38,526 bases of DNA, from positions 1 to 38,526 of the IMG/VR virus record IMGVR_UViG_3300027896_000104, one strand, 5' to 3'. Position 1 is the stretch's first letter, and each line of letters opens with the position of its first letter. The notes below the pieces were generated by a model. That model ran no database searches and was not told the DNA's origin. It saw only the letters and a list, made by a program, of their open reading frames with translations. The stretch is from a virus. Position numbers and translations under genes: made by a program. Positions 30,546 to 38,518 of the stretch are shown here, piece after piece.

Positions 30546-30873
30546 AATTGGCCCGCGCGAGACCATTGAAGAGCATTCGCTCAGGGATCTTGGTCTTCCG
30601 ATCCGGGACATTTTCACTTGTCCATTAGAGAACTGCTTCGACCCTCGGTTGGTCGTGCGTCCTACACGGTGCGGCTGCTGCGGATCTTCCAAACTTCTCG
30701 TCACCGGTAGGTTCCGAACCAGACAAGTAAGACCAGGGGTGCTGACTGGCGACCTCACATACGACGTGCACTGCGGCGAGGACCGATGCCACGCACATGC
30801 CTACCTCGATACCACAGGCACCTCCTCAGCGGAAGAGACGGTTGCGAGGGAGCGAGTAGGGTGGTCCGGCTAG
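30529..30873 (+). CDS. Small multi-cysteine protein next to integrase, 114 aa
   Basis: The ATG at 30529-30531 is inside the end of the integrase gene, with GGAGG five bases upstream. Cysteines occur as CPLENC (about residue 31), CGCC (about 48) and CGEDRC (about 83), consistent with one or two zinc sites. It lies directly before attP. Function unknown; a recombination-directionality role is only a possibility. Confidence 0.6.
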   Translation: MKAQTEIGPRETIEEHSLRDLGLPIRDIFTCPLENCFDPRLVVRPTRCGCCGSSKLLVTGRFRTRQVRPGVLTGDLTYDVHCGEDRCHAHAYLDTTGTSSAEETVARERVGWSG

Positions 30874-30883
30874 GCTCGCGCAT

Positions 30884-30903
30884 GGGGTCAAATTCAGGGT
30901 CAA
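30884..30903. repeat. Arm-type integrase site pair, left
   Basis: GGGTCAA at 30885-30891 and 30897-30903 are direct repeats spaced 12 bp start to start, about 120 bp left of the attP core. The same pair with the same spacing occurs right of the core at 31117-31135. Confidence 0.5.
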
Positions 30904-31020
30904 CGGACGGTCGCGCGCGGGCACAAATAGTGCGACGGCCTGAGATCACGCCGACAAACTAACCGGCGCCCGCTGTACAACTTACTTGCAGAGCACCGAC
31001 TTACGCATGCCCCCGGTTTT

Positions 31021-31068
31021 GGCCTGTCACGCCGGAGGTCGCGAGTTCGAGTCTCGTCGGCCCCGCCA
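31021..31068 (+). other. attP core, 3' half of a tRNA-Asp(GTC) gene
   Basis: The sequence runs from the anticodon stem (GGC, loop CTGTCAC with anticodon GTC, GCC) through the variable region, a T-arm (GCGAG, TTCGAGT, CTCGT), and acceptor CGGCCCCG plus CCA. The 5' half (D-arm and acceptor 5' strand) is absent; the upstream bases do not fold as a tRNA. A tRNA 3' fragment beside an integrase is the usual attP form, since integration restores the host gene. The host target is therefore a tRNA-Asp gene. Confidence 0.88.
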
Positions 31069-31116
31069 ATAGAATCAAGCACTTAGGCCAGACGCGGCGA
31101 GAGTGCTGCGACGCAA

Positions 31117-31135
31117 GGGTCAACAAAAGGGTCAA
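31117..31135. repeat. Arm-type integrase site pair, right
   Basis: GGGTCAA at 31117-31123 and 31129-31135, again 12 bp start to start and in the same direction as the left pair, about 50 bp right of the attP core. An inverted TTTGACCCC also lies at 29347-29355 just before the integrase start. Confidence 0.5.
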
Positions 31136-31149
31136 ACCAGGCGAACATC

Positions 31150-31213
31150 CGGCGCGCTCGGCCCGCGCGCCGCTCCTGCCGGGGGGAGGAAACTGGCCGG
31201 TGGCGGCGGCCAG
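31150..31213. terminator. Two hairpins at the end of the leftward operon
   Basis: CGGCGCGC (31150-31157) pairs perfectly with 31165-31172 around a 7-base loop. CTGGCC (31193-31198) pairs with 31208-31213, and on the minus strand is followed by TTTCC. They lie just past the stop of the last leftward gene, so they may end that transcript. U tracts are poor. The rest of the non-coding stretch 30874-31236 holds only attP and its arm repeats. Confidence 0.4.
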
Positions 31214-31236
31214 GAATGCCGACCCGGGTGTGACCG

Positions 31237-31533
31237 TCAGGACGGGTTGTCGGTGTACCGGTAGTCGACCCAGTCGCAGGCGAGACCGGCGAGTAGCGCA
31301 ACGCCGAGGCTACCGACGCCGACGAGGCCCTGCAACAGGATCACCCACGGCCCCGTTATGGTGATGTGAATGGCGGCGAGCGTCGCCGTGATCGCCCCGG
31401 AGCCGAGCATGACGATCGACTTCATGCGCGCCTTGTTCTTGCTCCACCAGATCGGCCACGTCCAGCCGGACGAGCTGGCGGGCGGCGAGGGCACGGGCGT
31501 CGGGTTGACCGGAGTCGGGGCCGGAGAACTCAT
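31237..31533 (-). CDS. Holin-like membrane protein, 98 aa
   Basis: Last gene of the long operon, ATGA-coupled. A Pro-rich N-terminus (residues 1-22) precedes basic KNKARMKS and two transmembrane helices (IVMLGSGAITATLAAIHIT and WVILLQGLVGVGSLGVALLA), with a short acidic tail. Size, two helices and proximity to the peptidase and lipoprotein genes fit a class II holin. No specific family recognised. Confidence 0.6.
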   Translation of the reverse strand: MSSPAPTPVNPTPVPSPPASSSGWTWPIWWSKNKARMKSIVMLGSGAITATLAAIHITITGPWVILLQGLVGVGSLGVALLAGLACDWVDYRYTDNPS

Positions 31534-31766
31534 GGCGCCACCGGCGCCGGGGCGACGATCGGCTCCGCGTACTTGGCGAAGATCGCCTCAGCGGCCGCGC
31601 GCCGAGCGGCGGTTTGGTCGGCCGTCTCGCCAACCGCCTGTGAGAGCGCGACGTTGGTGCTCGCGATCAGGGGCCCCAGGTGAGGCTCCCACTCCGGGTG
31701 CTTGGTGACGGCACCGATTGCAACGTCGAGCACCTGTGCCAGGATGGCGATGAGAAGCGGGCTCAT
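31530..31766 (-). CDS. Small lysis-region protein, 78 aa
   Basis: ATGA-coupled on both sides. A hydrophobic N-terminus (MSPLLIAILAQVLDVAIGAV) could be one membrane helix, followed by a helical Ala-rich stretch (QTAARRAAAEAIFAKYAEPI) and a short Pro/Ala end. Possibly a spanin subunit or holin partner of the neighbouring genes. Confidence 0.55.
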   Translation of the reverse strand: MSPLLIAILAQVLDVAIGAVTKHPEWEPHLGPLIASTNVALSQAVGETADQTAARRAAAEAIFAKYAEPIVAPAPVAP

Positions 31767-32176
31767 GATGTACCTCCTGCCTTCGTCACGGCCGCGGCCT
31801 TGATGTCGGGACCGCCGGCCGACGTGACAAGCGCGGTGAGTTGACCGACAAGGTCCTGGAACTTCGTCAACGCGACGACGTAGTCCCCCGTCTTCCCCGC
31901 CTTGTACAGGTCGAGCGCAGTGTCGAGCGCGCGGTACGCCGGCGGGAAGTCAACGCGGAGCTTGTTGACCAGCACCAGGCCGGCCGGCGACAAGTTCGCC
32001 GCATTGGCCGTGCACCATGCCATTGCGCTGTCGTACACCGCCTGGCCGACGGCGAGCGTCTGCTGCGTGTGCACGACGACCGGGTCTTCCCCCTGGCCGA
32101 CTGTCGCGCAGGCGCTCAGGCAGAGCACCATCGCGATGGCCAGGAGCATTGCTGTTGCGGTTGCTACTCGTCTCAT
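31763..32176 (-). CDS. Lipoprotein, 137 aa
   Basis: A classic lipoprotein signal: MRR, a hydrophobic run (ATAMLLAIAMVLCL) and the lipobox LSAC, giving a mature N-terminal Cys near residue 23. The rest is helical with no clear catalytic motif (VYDSAMAWCTANAANLSPAG, YRALDTALDLYKAG). It may be an outer-membrane spanin or an exclusion lipoprotein. The lipobox implies a host with an Lgt/Lsp pathway. Confidence 0.75.
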   Translation of the reverse strand: MRRVATATAMLLAIAMVLCLSACATVGQGEDPVVVHTQQTLAVGQAVYDSAMAWCTANAANLSPAGLVLVNKLRVDFPPAYRALDTALDLYKAGKTGDYVVALTKFQDLVGQLTALVTSAGGPDIKAAAVTKAGGTS

Positions 32177-32289
32177 AGTCCCTCCTTGCGGTTCTTGCAG
32201 CCGTTCACTGCGGATTCATGGGCGCTGGCCAGGCTGTCCTTCGCCTTAGTGTTCGCTGGCAGTGGGCTCTTCGGTGGGAAGCGGTGCAC
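32173..32289 (-). CDS. Possible 38-aa peptide
   Basis: A GTG-initiated frame (MHRFPPKSPLPANTKAKDSL onward) whose TGA overlaps the lipoprotein ATG. It contains AAGGAG, which is also the ribosome site of the lipoprotein gene. The only argument is the overlap; composition is uninformative. Nothing else is evident in 32177-32369. Confidence 0.25.
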   Translation of the reverse strand: MHRFPPKSPLPANTKAKDSLASAHESAVNGCKNRKEGL

Positions 32290-32369
32290 GTTCGGGACGG
32301 CAGATAGTGGCCGATCCTACTCCCCGCATCCGTCCTACTCCCCCAGCAGCGCCCTCGTTGTCCATCGCG

Positions 32370-33722
32370 TCAAGGTCCATGCGGAGTCGGAGCCGGGGTG
32401 TACGGCACCGGCTTCGTCTTCAGGTTCGGCGGCACCGTGGCGCCATTGACGAGTACGATCGCTTCGTGCCAGTTGCCATCGGTAGGACCACCGCCATCGC
32501 CCTCGGTGCAGGTCAGTCTCCACGGCTGCGCCGCTGCGCCACCGCTACTGTGGTCCCAGCCGCAACCGAACAACGTGCGTCCTTCCGGAGCATCGAACTT
32601 GATCCCCGTACGCGCCCAGGTGAGACCCTCGTCCCTCGACCTGTACACCCACACTGTCTTGTTCTGCTGAGACGGCCACCATCCGCTCGTCGCGATCAGC
32701 GAGCCGTCCTTGTCGATCGCGATGCCGGAAAACATCGGCAGCGAAGGATCGTCGCAGAGCTTGCTCCCTGACACCCACGAGGCCGCCGACGCCGACGGCC
32801 CTACACGGTTCCAGAGCAGCCGTGCGATCCCGAACTGGCCCTCCGTCCCCATGTACTGGACGTAGAGCCATCTCTCGCCGCCAAGGTCAAGGATGCCCTG
32901 CGGCCACATGTCCGTGTTGACTTCGCCCGCAGTCACCACCACGTCTTGCGGGAAGAACCAGCTCGGCGTGTTCAGAGCCGGGACGCCGAAGCTCCACACC
33001 TGCGAATCCTTCCAGCCATCCTTCAAGACTTCCACTGCCGGCCGGCTCGTCCACTGTCCCGTCACGACCCAATGGTCTCGATCGCTGTTCGCGGCTTGGA
33101 TGCAGCCGGTCTCCCACAACTGCTCCGAGTTCAGGTACGTGCACCACCAGTACCTGACCTGCGGAATCGGGAGGTTGAAGCCGATGCTGATAGCGCACTC
33201 GCCCCCCGTCTGGTCTCCGATCGGCGGGCAGCAGTTGCCGACGTTGCACCACATCACTCCGGCAACCATCGTGCACGCCTGGATGTAGGTCTCGACTGTG
33301 CCGCCTAACGACCCCGGTGGCGCTGGCAGGTCCGCCGGGCTCAGGAAGTCGATGATGGTGTAACTCGGTTGCGGCTCGGTCGGTATGGGCGTCGGAGTAG
33401 GCACCGGAGTAGGCGTCGGACACGCCAGTACAATGACGCTAGGAGGCGCACAGGTCGTTCCTCCAAAGACCGGGCCGAAGGCGTGGCAGTTGGAACCGTC
33501 GAAGTCCGTACAGAGCCCGGCGCCGGTCGGCGGTGACGTCGGAATCGGAGTAGCCGTGGGCGTGACGCCGTCGCAGGATGCGACCACCACGTTCGGCGCG
33601 TTGCAGGGGCCCGCGATGGTGCCCGGCGTCCAGGCGTAACACTGAGTCGGCGTCTTGCAGAACTGCGCCGAGGCGGGAAGCGCCAGCAGCGCGAGTAGGA
33701 TCGCCATTCTCCTAGCGGCCAT
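32370..33722 (-). CDS. Secreted Cys-repeat / Asp-box protein, 450 aa
   Basis: The ATG follows GGAGGAG. A signal peptide (residues 1-19, cleavage after ASA) is followed by two repeats of a C-x11-C-x9-C unit (CYAWTPGTIAGPC onward and CHAFGPVFGGTTC onward), each ended by a Pro/Thr linker. The main domain (about 125-430) has an Asp-box, SRDEGLTW, and WSFGVPALNTPS-like strands, resembling BNR/sialidase-type beta-propellers. The product would be exported and could bind or cleave surface glycans. Catalytic sialidase residues were not verified. Signal peptides are rare on phage structural genes, so it may act outside the virion. Confidence 0.7.
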   Translation of the reverse strand: MAARRMAILLALLALPASAQFCKTPTQCYAWTPGTIAGPCNAPNVVVASCDGVTPTATPIPTSPPTGAGLCTDFDGSNCHAFGPVFGGTTCAPPSVIVLACPTPTPVPTPTPIPTEPQPSYTIIDFLSPADLPAPPGSLGGTVETYIQACTMVAGVMWCNVGNCCPPIGDQTGGECAISIGFNLPIPQVRYWWCTYLNSEQLWETGCIQAANSDRDHWVVTGQWTSRPAVEVLKDGWKDSQVWSFGVPALNTPSWFFPQDVVVTAGEVNTDMWPQGILDLGGERWLYVQYMGTEGQFGIARLLWNRVGPSASAASWVSGSKLCDDPSLPMFSGIAIDKDGSLIATSGWWPSQQNKTVWVYRSRDEGLTWARTGIKFDAPEGRTLFGCGWDHSSGGAAAQPWRLTCTEGDGGGPTDGNWHEAIVLVNGATVPPNLKTKPVPYTPAPTPHGP

Positions 33723-33942
33723 GGTTGCTCCTCCAGATCCTTGCCGAGTCGCCCACGCGCTCGCCGTAGGCGCTGAACACGTGAAGACCCTGGGCGAGCG
33801 CCGCCAGGCCGAGCGACGCCTCAGCGGTGCACTGCTCCCCCGGCGCCAACAGCCGCCCCATGAACCGGACGCCGCGCTTGTACGTGCCTGGGCAGATCAC
33901 CGTGATGCGTTGCTCAGGGCGCCCGGCCGGGATCGCGTTCAC
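33712..33942 (-). CDS. Small protein, 76 aa
   Basis: GTG (33940-33942) overlaps the previous stop (GTGA). The sequence contains short beta strands (RITVICPGTYKRGVRFMGRL) and a helix (AEASLGLAALAQGLHVF). It ends 11 nt inside the secreted-protein gene. No family recognised. Confidence 0.55.
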   Translation of the reverse strand: MNAIPAGRPEQRITVICPGTYKRGVRFMGRLLAPGEQCTAEASLGLAALAQGLHVFSAYGERVGDSARIWRSNHGR

Positions 33943-34340
33943 GTCGCCCGCCCCGCCCTGTCGGCATCGAAGGCGCACTGCCCGAACTCGGCCACGGCGT
34001 TGTAGATCGTCCTGGCGGTGAACTCCGGCACGCCAAGCGCCAGCATGGCCTCCCAGAGGACGAGATCGCACTCGAACCGCGACCGCGTCGTGCACCGGTA
34101 GAGGTAGTCGTGGAGGACCGCTGCTAGCCAGTAGACCCCGAATGGCGGCAGGATTGACCACGCCTCGCGCGGGATGCTTGCGCCGTCCGTCTTCGCCCCG
34201 ACCGGCACGGTGATGGTCTCGCCGCCGATCTCCTTCGGCCTGGTGAAGTAGAGCTCCTCGCAGAGCGTGAAGTTGCGGCCGTCTGCCGTGCGGACCAAGA
34301 GGGCGCCGGCACTCGCAGACTGCGTGGAGAACCCGCTCAT
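33939..34340 (-). CDS. DUF1353 family protein, 133 aa
   Basis: The ATG at 34338-34340 overlaps the stop of the peptidase gene (ATGA). It has the DUF1353 hallmark VPVGAKTDGASIPREAWSIL, then YWLAAVLHDYLYRC, a Thr-Asp-x-Ala-Ser motif with a following His-Asp. DUF1353 genes are common in lysis regions of tailed phages, next to endolysins. The biochemical role is unknown. Confidence 0.85.
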   Translation of the reverse strand: MSGFSTQSASAGALLVRTADGRNFTLCEELYFTRPKEIGGETITVPVGAKTDGASIPREAWSILPPFGVYWLAAVLHDYLYRCTTRSRFECDLVLWEAMLALGVPEFTARTIYNAVAEFGQCAFDADRAGRAT

Positions 34341-34804
34341 TCCTTCACCTCGTAGCCCCAGACAGCCGGGCGCGGGGCGGTGGAGCGTTCGTCCGTCTCG
34401 ACGTGCACGAAGTTGCGGCCGATGCCCAGGCCGCGGAGCGTGTTGCGGACCTCCTGGCAGACGGCCGCGAAGTCCAGCCCGGGGATGTTGTGGGTCTTCT
34501 CGATCGCCGCAACGACGGCCGCGACGATCAGCTCGTACCGCGCCAGGCCGCCGATGCTCTCCACGTCCGCGGCTCCGCCGTGCGTGTGGGCAGAGTTCGG
34601 CACGCCACCGGCGATCTTGTTCTGAGTCTCGCAGCGGCACCCGCCGTCGTGACCGATCACGAGGCCGCGGCCGAGTAGCGTGCGCATCGCCTCGAGGTGC
34701 TCCAGCAAGCCGGGCTGCACGTCGCCGGGGCGCGTGCCGAAACCGCACCCGCAGCCGCACGCGAACTCGGACGCGTCGAAGTGTGGAGAGAGGTCGCCCA
34801 TCAC
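34337..34804 (-). CDS. Endolysin, M15 peptidase (D-Ala-D-Ala carboxypeptidase-like), 155 aa
   Basis: The M15 zinc site is visible: S71-x-H73-x-x-G-x-A78-x-D80 in SAHTHGGAADV and the third ligand H134 in FVHVETD. The N-terminal CGCGCG stretch (residues 16-21) may be an extra metal site. There is no signal peptide, so release needs the holin-like protein encoded further along. Cleaves peptidoglycan cross-links or peptide stems. ATGA-coupled on both sides. Confidence 0.9.
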   Translation of the reverse strand: MMGDLSPHFDASEFACGCGCGFGTRPGDVQPGLLEHLEAMRTLLGRGLVIGHDGGCRCETQNKIAGGVPNSAHTHGGAADVESIGGLARYELIVAAVVAAIEKTHNIPGLDFAAVCQEVRNTLRGLGIGRNFVHVETDERSTAPRPAVWGYEVKE

Positions 34805-35199
34805 CTCTTCCCGTCCAAGCGCAGTAGGAGTTCATGCTCGACGCGGATCGCCTCGGTGATCTGCACCGAAAGGACCGCCATGTTCGTTTGAAGCATCGCG
34901 ACGCTAGTCTGGACGTTCTCGACCGTTGTTCTGTCGCCCTCGCGTATCTTCCGGTCCATGTCGACAGCGAGTTGAGCGATAGCTGATTCCTGAGCGGAGA
35001 GCTGGCGGATCTCCGGAGCCATTTCCGCGCGCACGATCTTCGGCACGATCGCTTTGGCTGAGAACTGCACCCCGCCCCACGCCGCGGCGAAACAGGAGGT
35101 GAGCAAACCCACGACCGAGAGGATCAGTTGACCGCGCTTGAGCACGAGGAAGACCCCTCGGGAGTCGTCTCTGTTGCCGATCTTGATATTCATCGTCAC
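34801..35199 (-). CDS. Membrane protein with coiled coil (spanin-like), 132 aa
   Basis: ATGA-coupled to the tail tip gene. One membrane helix (GQLILSVVGLLTSCFAAAWG, residues 23-42) precedes a long periplasmic helix with heptads (EIRQLSAQESAIAQLAVDMD, then VENVQTSVAMLQTNMAVLSV). One helix plus a coiled coil next to an endolysin is the layout of inner-membrane spanins. Assigned on topology only. Confidence 0.6.
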   Translation of the reverse strand: MTMNIKIGNRDDSRGVFLVLKRGQLILSVVGLLTSCFAAAWGGVQFSAKAIVPKIVRAEMAPEIRQLSAQESAIAQLAVDMDRKIREGDRTTVENVQTSVAMLQTNMAVLSVQITEAIRVEHELLLRLDGKR

Positions 35200-38069
35200 C
35201 TCGTCGTGCTCGTGGCGTACTTGACGTCATCAATGGCGATGGCGCCGCGCCCATCGAGACCAGCGAACGACCAGTTCTCAGTTGGCGACGTGGCACCCCC
35301 CGTCAATGTCCATTGCGCGGTACTCCCACCAGCCACCGAGACCTTGCACGTCACGCCGCCCGCACCGTTACCCCATATCTCGAGGGTGACGAAGGCGTCC
35401 GCCGCGCCGAACCCGAGCGACACCCAACCGCCTCCGGAAAATTTGTAGAGGAGGTCCGCAGCCCGATCGAACTTCAGAAGGTTGTTGCTGGTGCAACCGA
35501 TCGTAAAGCCGTAGTTACCCGACTTGCACCGCACAATCCAACGGTAGTAGTTCAGGCCGCCGGAGGCGATCAATGGCGGAGTTGACACAGCCGACTGTGT
35601 CCCAATGCGTGCCGCGTTATATGGGTACACGTACTGACCGGCGAAGGTGAAGATTCCGGAGTGGTTGGCCTCAGAGGTGTACGCCTGGCCCGAGATGTAA
35701 CCGCCGCCTCCCCAACCCTGCTCGCCGATGTATCCGTCAGTCAGCAGCCCATTGCGGAAGTCGTCTTCGATTATCTGGTACTGCTCGGCGCTCACCGCGG
35801 AGGGGATCGTGAAGGCCACCGCCGTGTAGGTCTCGTCTCGGCTGAAGTCGGAGTAGACGTACGGGTAGAGTTCGAGCGTGTAGCCGGCATCCGACGTCGA
35901 GATCGAGCGCACGCGGAACCACGACGAGGCGGCGACTCCGGGCGTCGGAAAGAGGCTCACCACGTCGCCGGGTGCGAGGCAGGCGCCGTGCAGCATCACG
36001 TCAATGTTGCCGGTGAGCGTCTTCTGCGCCACCATCGCCCACTGCTTCACCAGGCGGTAGAGCTGGTCGCTATTGGCGACGGGGAGCGTGCCCATTGTCA
36101 GCGCGCGCCGGGCCTGCGAGCCGCCCTGGATGCCCGGCAGTTCGTAGGAGATCGGCGTCTCGGCCCAGGAGGTGACGTCGAGGTAGTTGGCGGTGACGAC
36201 GTTCGGTGCGTCGAGGTGCGAGCGCGACCACCGGAGCGAACTCTTTCCGGGCGAGCCGATGGCGGGGATCTGGCCGGCGGCGCGATCCTTCCAGCGCACG
36301 ATCTCTGCGTCGCAGTAGTGGACCTGGAACCAGAAGTCGTACGTGGGCTGCTGGAGCCAACTGCCGCTGTAGTACCAGGAGCTTCCGTAGGCGTATTGGT
36401 CGGTCAGGTTCACGTACCACGAGATGTTTGCGGTCGCGTTGATGACAAGGTAGTAGGTCGCACCGGGCGTGAGCCCCGCGAACTCATCGAACAGCGTTTC
36501 CTGGTTGGTCCCGACCTGCACGGTCTTGGTGGAGGTGGCAAGATCGGACCCGGCCAATGTCGAGCGCAGGCGCACCGTGACCGCGGTCGGTGCGGTAACA
36601 CAGTGCAATAGGAGCGCAACCCTGATTCGTGGTCCCGGAGCGAGAAAGGACTGAGCCCGGTTGAAGTTCCAATCGCCCTCGGTGTCCGGCGTGGCGCGGT
36701 TGCCGATCACGTGCTGGTCGTCGAAGGTGATGTGCCACTGGCCGTCGGCGGCGTACATCCGCGCCCCGCACGTGTGCGCCAGGAAGTCCTTGATGACGCT
36801 CACTGGCGGCGTGCGCTGCTGCAAGATGAAGTTGGCCTGCCAGCGCGGCAGGGCGTTGACGAGTTCGTCGCAACGGGCCGCGGCGTCATACCAGTCCGGC
36901 ACGGAGATGAACGCATCCGGCACGCTCGCCCCGTACTCGACGTTGGTGAGCATGTCGTAGGCGATCACGACGGGGTTCTGCGTGTAGGCGACCGTGCGCG
37001 AGGTGCCGCCGAGCGTCCAGCGGGTAGCGGTGGCGTTCGCTTCGATCTGCCAGCACTGGGTCAGGATGGTGAACGGCGCAACGTAGCTCGCGCAGCGCAC
37101 GCCCATGTCGATCGACGTCGCACCAGCGGTCGCCGCCACGCTGACGGATGCCAACTGCCACCCGCCCGTCGCTGTGACTGGAGTTGAAGCGGTCTGCGCA
37201 GACCCATTGATGTAGGCCGCGACCTCCAGCAACGATCCCGCAGGCGCTTTGAAGGTCGCCTGACAGGAGTAAGTGACCCCTGACGTCGCGGCGGGACACG
37301 TCCCGGCCGCGAGCTCCGCGCCGCCGTTGACGGCCGTCACCGCTGCGGACAGGCACGCGCGGCCGTGGAACGAGTCCGTCGTGATCCGAGTCAGCGCCGT
37401 AGCCACCGTGAGCTGCACGCCCGAATCAACTCCGGTCGTGTCTGCCTGGAAGTCGCTTTGGTTTGCCGTCAGCAGGTTCGTCGTCGCCGGTCCTAGCGAC
37501 GCGAGCAGGCCCTTGCACTCCACCATGATGTCGGGCTGCCCGCCGGACATCGGCGCCACGGCGGTGTTCACCTCGACGCAGATGAGCGCCTTGCCGGGGT
37601 GGTTGGAGATCCAGTCGGCCGCCGCGCATTCCGTGATCTTGGCCTGCGCGTTCGTGCCCGTGCGCGTCTCCACGACGGTCACGCCGCTCACGGTCGCGGT
37701 GGGGTAGATCTCCTGGTTCTCGTAGTAGATGTGGGTGTAGCTGTCGATCGGCCCTTCGCTCACAAGGAAGACGAAGCGGAACACCGGCGGCGCGGACTCG
37801 ACCATCACCACCCACGGCCGCAGCCGGGTGAAGCCGTAGACCACGTAGCAGGTCTTGTCCTCGGCGGTGTCGGTGACGTCCACCGCGCTTTGCCGGGTGA
37901 TGTATGAGCCGGGGTCTTGGTAGGACGGCGTTGTGTCCGGGGTCTTCTGCACTTCCGGCGGAGGGGGAACCACGGCTGTCAGGACTCTGCGCGGGGTATG
38001 GCCGATCGGCGTCTCGGGGGCGGCTTCTCCCGGGTCGTAGTGAATCCCCCCGCCGATGTCGACCCACAT
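35196..38069 (-). CDS. Tail tip / central fibre protein, lambda J-like, 957 aa
   Basis: The N-terminal 200 residues carry the tip-attachment signature (PTATVSGVTVVETRTGTNAQ, VCVEVNTAV, MSGGQPDIMVECKG). Residues about 205-350 form a carbohydrate-binding-module-like jelly roll (LLTANQSDFQADTTGVDSG, TYSCQATFKAPAGS, CASYVAPFT). Then comes a J-core (DWYDAAARCDELVNALPRWQ, FHTCGARMYAADGQWHITFD) with a second jelly-roll insertion around residues 480-570. The last 170 residues are a lectin-like beta-sandwich (NYYRWIVRCKSGNYGFTIGC). It determines host receptor binding. Confidence 0.82.
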   Translation of the reverse strand: MWVDIGGGIHYDPGEAAPETPIGHTPRRVLTAVVPPPPEVQKTPDTTPSYQDPGSYITRQSAVDVTDTAEDKTCYVVYGFTRLRPWVVMVESAPPVFRFVFLVSEGPIDSYTHIYYENQEIYPTATVSGVTVVETRTGTNAQAKITECAAADWISNHPGKALICVEVNTAVAPMSGGQPDIMVECKGLLASLGPATTNLLTANQSDFQADTTGVDSGVQLTVATALTRITTDSFHGRACLSAAVTAVNGGAELAAGTCPAATSGVTYSCQATFKAPAGSLLEVAAYINGSAQTASTPVTATGGWQLASVSVAATAGATSIDMGVRCASYVAPFTILTQCWQIEANATATRWTLGGTSRTVAYTQNPVVIAYDMLTNVEYGASVPDAFISVPDWYDAAARCDELVNALPRWQANFILQQRTPPVSVIKDFLAHTCGARMYAADGQWHITFDDQHVIGNRATPDTEGDWNFNRAQSFLAPGPRIRVALLLHCVTAPTAVTVRLRSTLAGSDLATSTKTVQVGTNQETLFDEFAGLTPGATYYLVINATANISWYVNLTDQYAYGSSWYYSGSWLQQPTYDFWFQVHYCDAEIVRWKDRAAGQIPAIGSPGKSSLRWSRSHLDAPNVVTANYLDVTSWAETPISYELPGIQGGSQARRALTMGTLPVANSDQLYRLVKQWAMVAQKTLTGNIDVMLHGACLAPGDVVSLFPTPGVAASSWFRVRSISTSDAGYTLELYPYVYSDFSRDETYTAVAFTIPSAVSAEQYQIIEDDFRNGLLTDGYIGEQGWGGGGYISGQAYTSEANHSGIFTFAGQYVYPYNAARIGTQSAVSTPPLIASGGLNYYRWIVRCKSGNYGFTIGCTSNNLLKFDRAADLLYKFSGGGWVSLGFGAADAFVTLEIWGNGAGGVTCKVSVAGGSTAQWTLTGGATSPTENWSFAGLDGRGAIAIDDVKYATSTTR

Positions 38070-38073
38070 CTGC

Positions 38074-38518
38074 CTAGACCTCTTCGCCGGAGAGCTTCAC
38101 GGCGCAGGTGGACTGCATGTAGTCGATGAGGTTCCATGACGGCGTCGCGAGCAGCGAGCCGAGCAGGAGACGTTTCCCGGTGAAGGAGATCAGGATCGCG
38201 GCGGCCGCGCCCGGTGCGTGGCCGGAGTAGAAGACGAGGTTCTCCTTGCCGAGCGTCGTGTCGGCGGGGATCGCGGCGGCGACGGTCGGGATGTAGCCCC
38301 AGTTGCTCATCGGGTAGTAGGCGAACGCGTTGCTCCAGGCGATCCACGGGTGCCACACCTGGAAGTCGAGCGAGTCGCCGGATGTCGGCGCGTCGAAGTG
38401 CGGCTGGTGGAGGGTCGCGCCCGGCGACGCGGTCTGAAGCGTCACGTGCGTCCACCCCGCGCCGGCGGCAATGACCTGCGAACCTCCGAGGCCGTCGTTG
38501 ACCGTGACTGCCTTCGCG
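38074..38518 (-). CDS. Minor tail protein, C-terminal part (gene split by contig ends)
   Basis: Continuation of the gene that begins at base 755 on the left side; positions 38393-38518 duplicate 1-126. The segment contains HPWIAWSNAFAYYPMSNWGY, a beta-rich surface domain, and ends CAVKLSGEEV four bases before the tip-protein ATG. No start codon is needed here, because the GTG at 38443-38445 is internal. Confidence 0.85.

Noticed and set aside
31005-31070. A complete tRNA gene
   Set aside because: Only the anticodon arm, T-arm and acceptor 3' strand are present. Upstream bases give no D-arm or acceptor partner, so it is an attachment site and not a functional tRNA.
30900-31082. 60-aa minus-strand frame containing ADETRTRDLRRD
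   Set aside because: This is the well-known false translation of the antisense of a tRNA 3' end; the DNA is the attP tRNA-Asp fragment.
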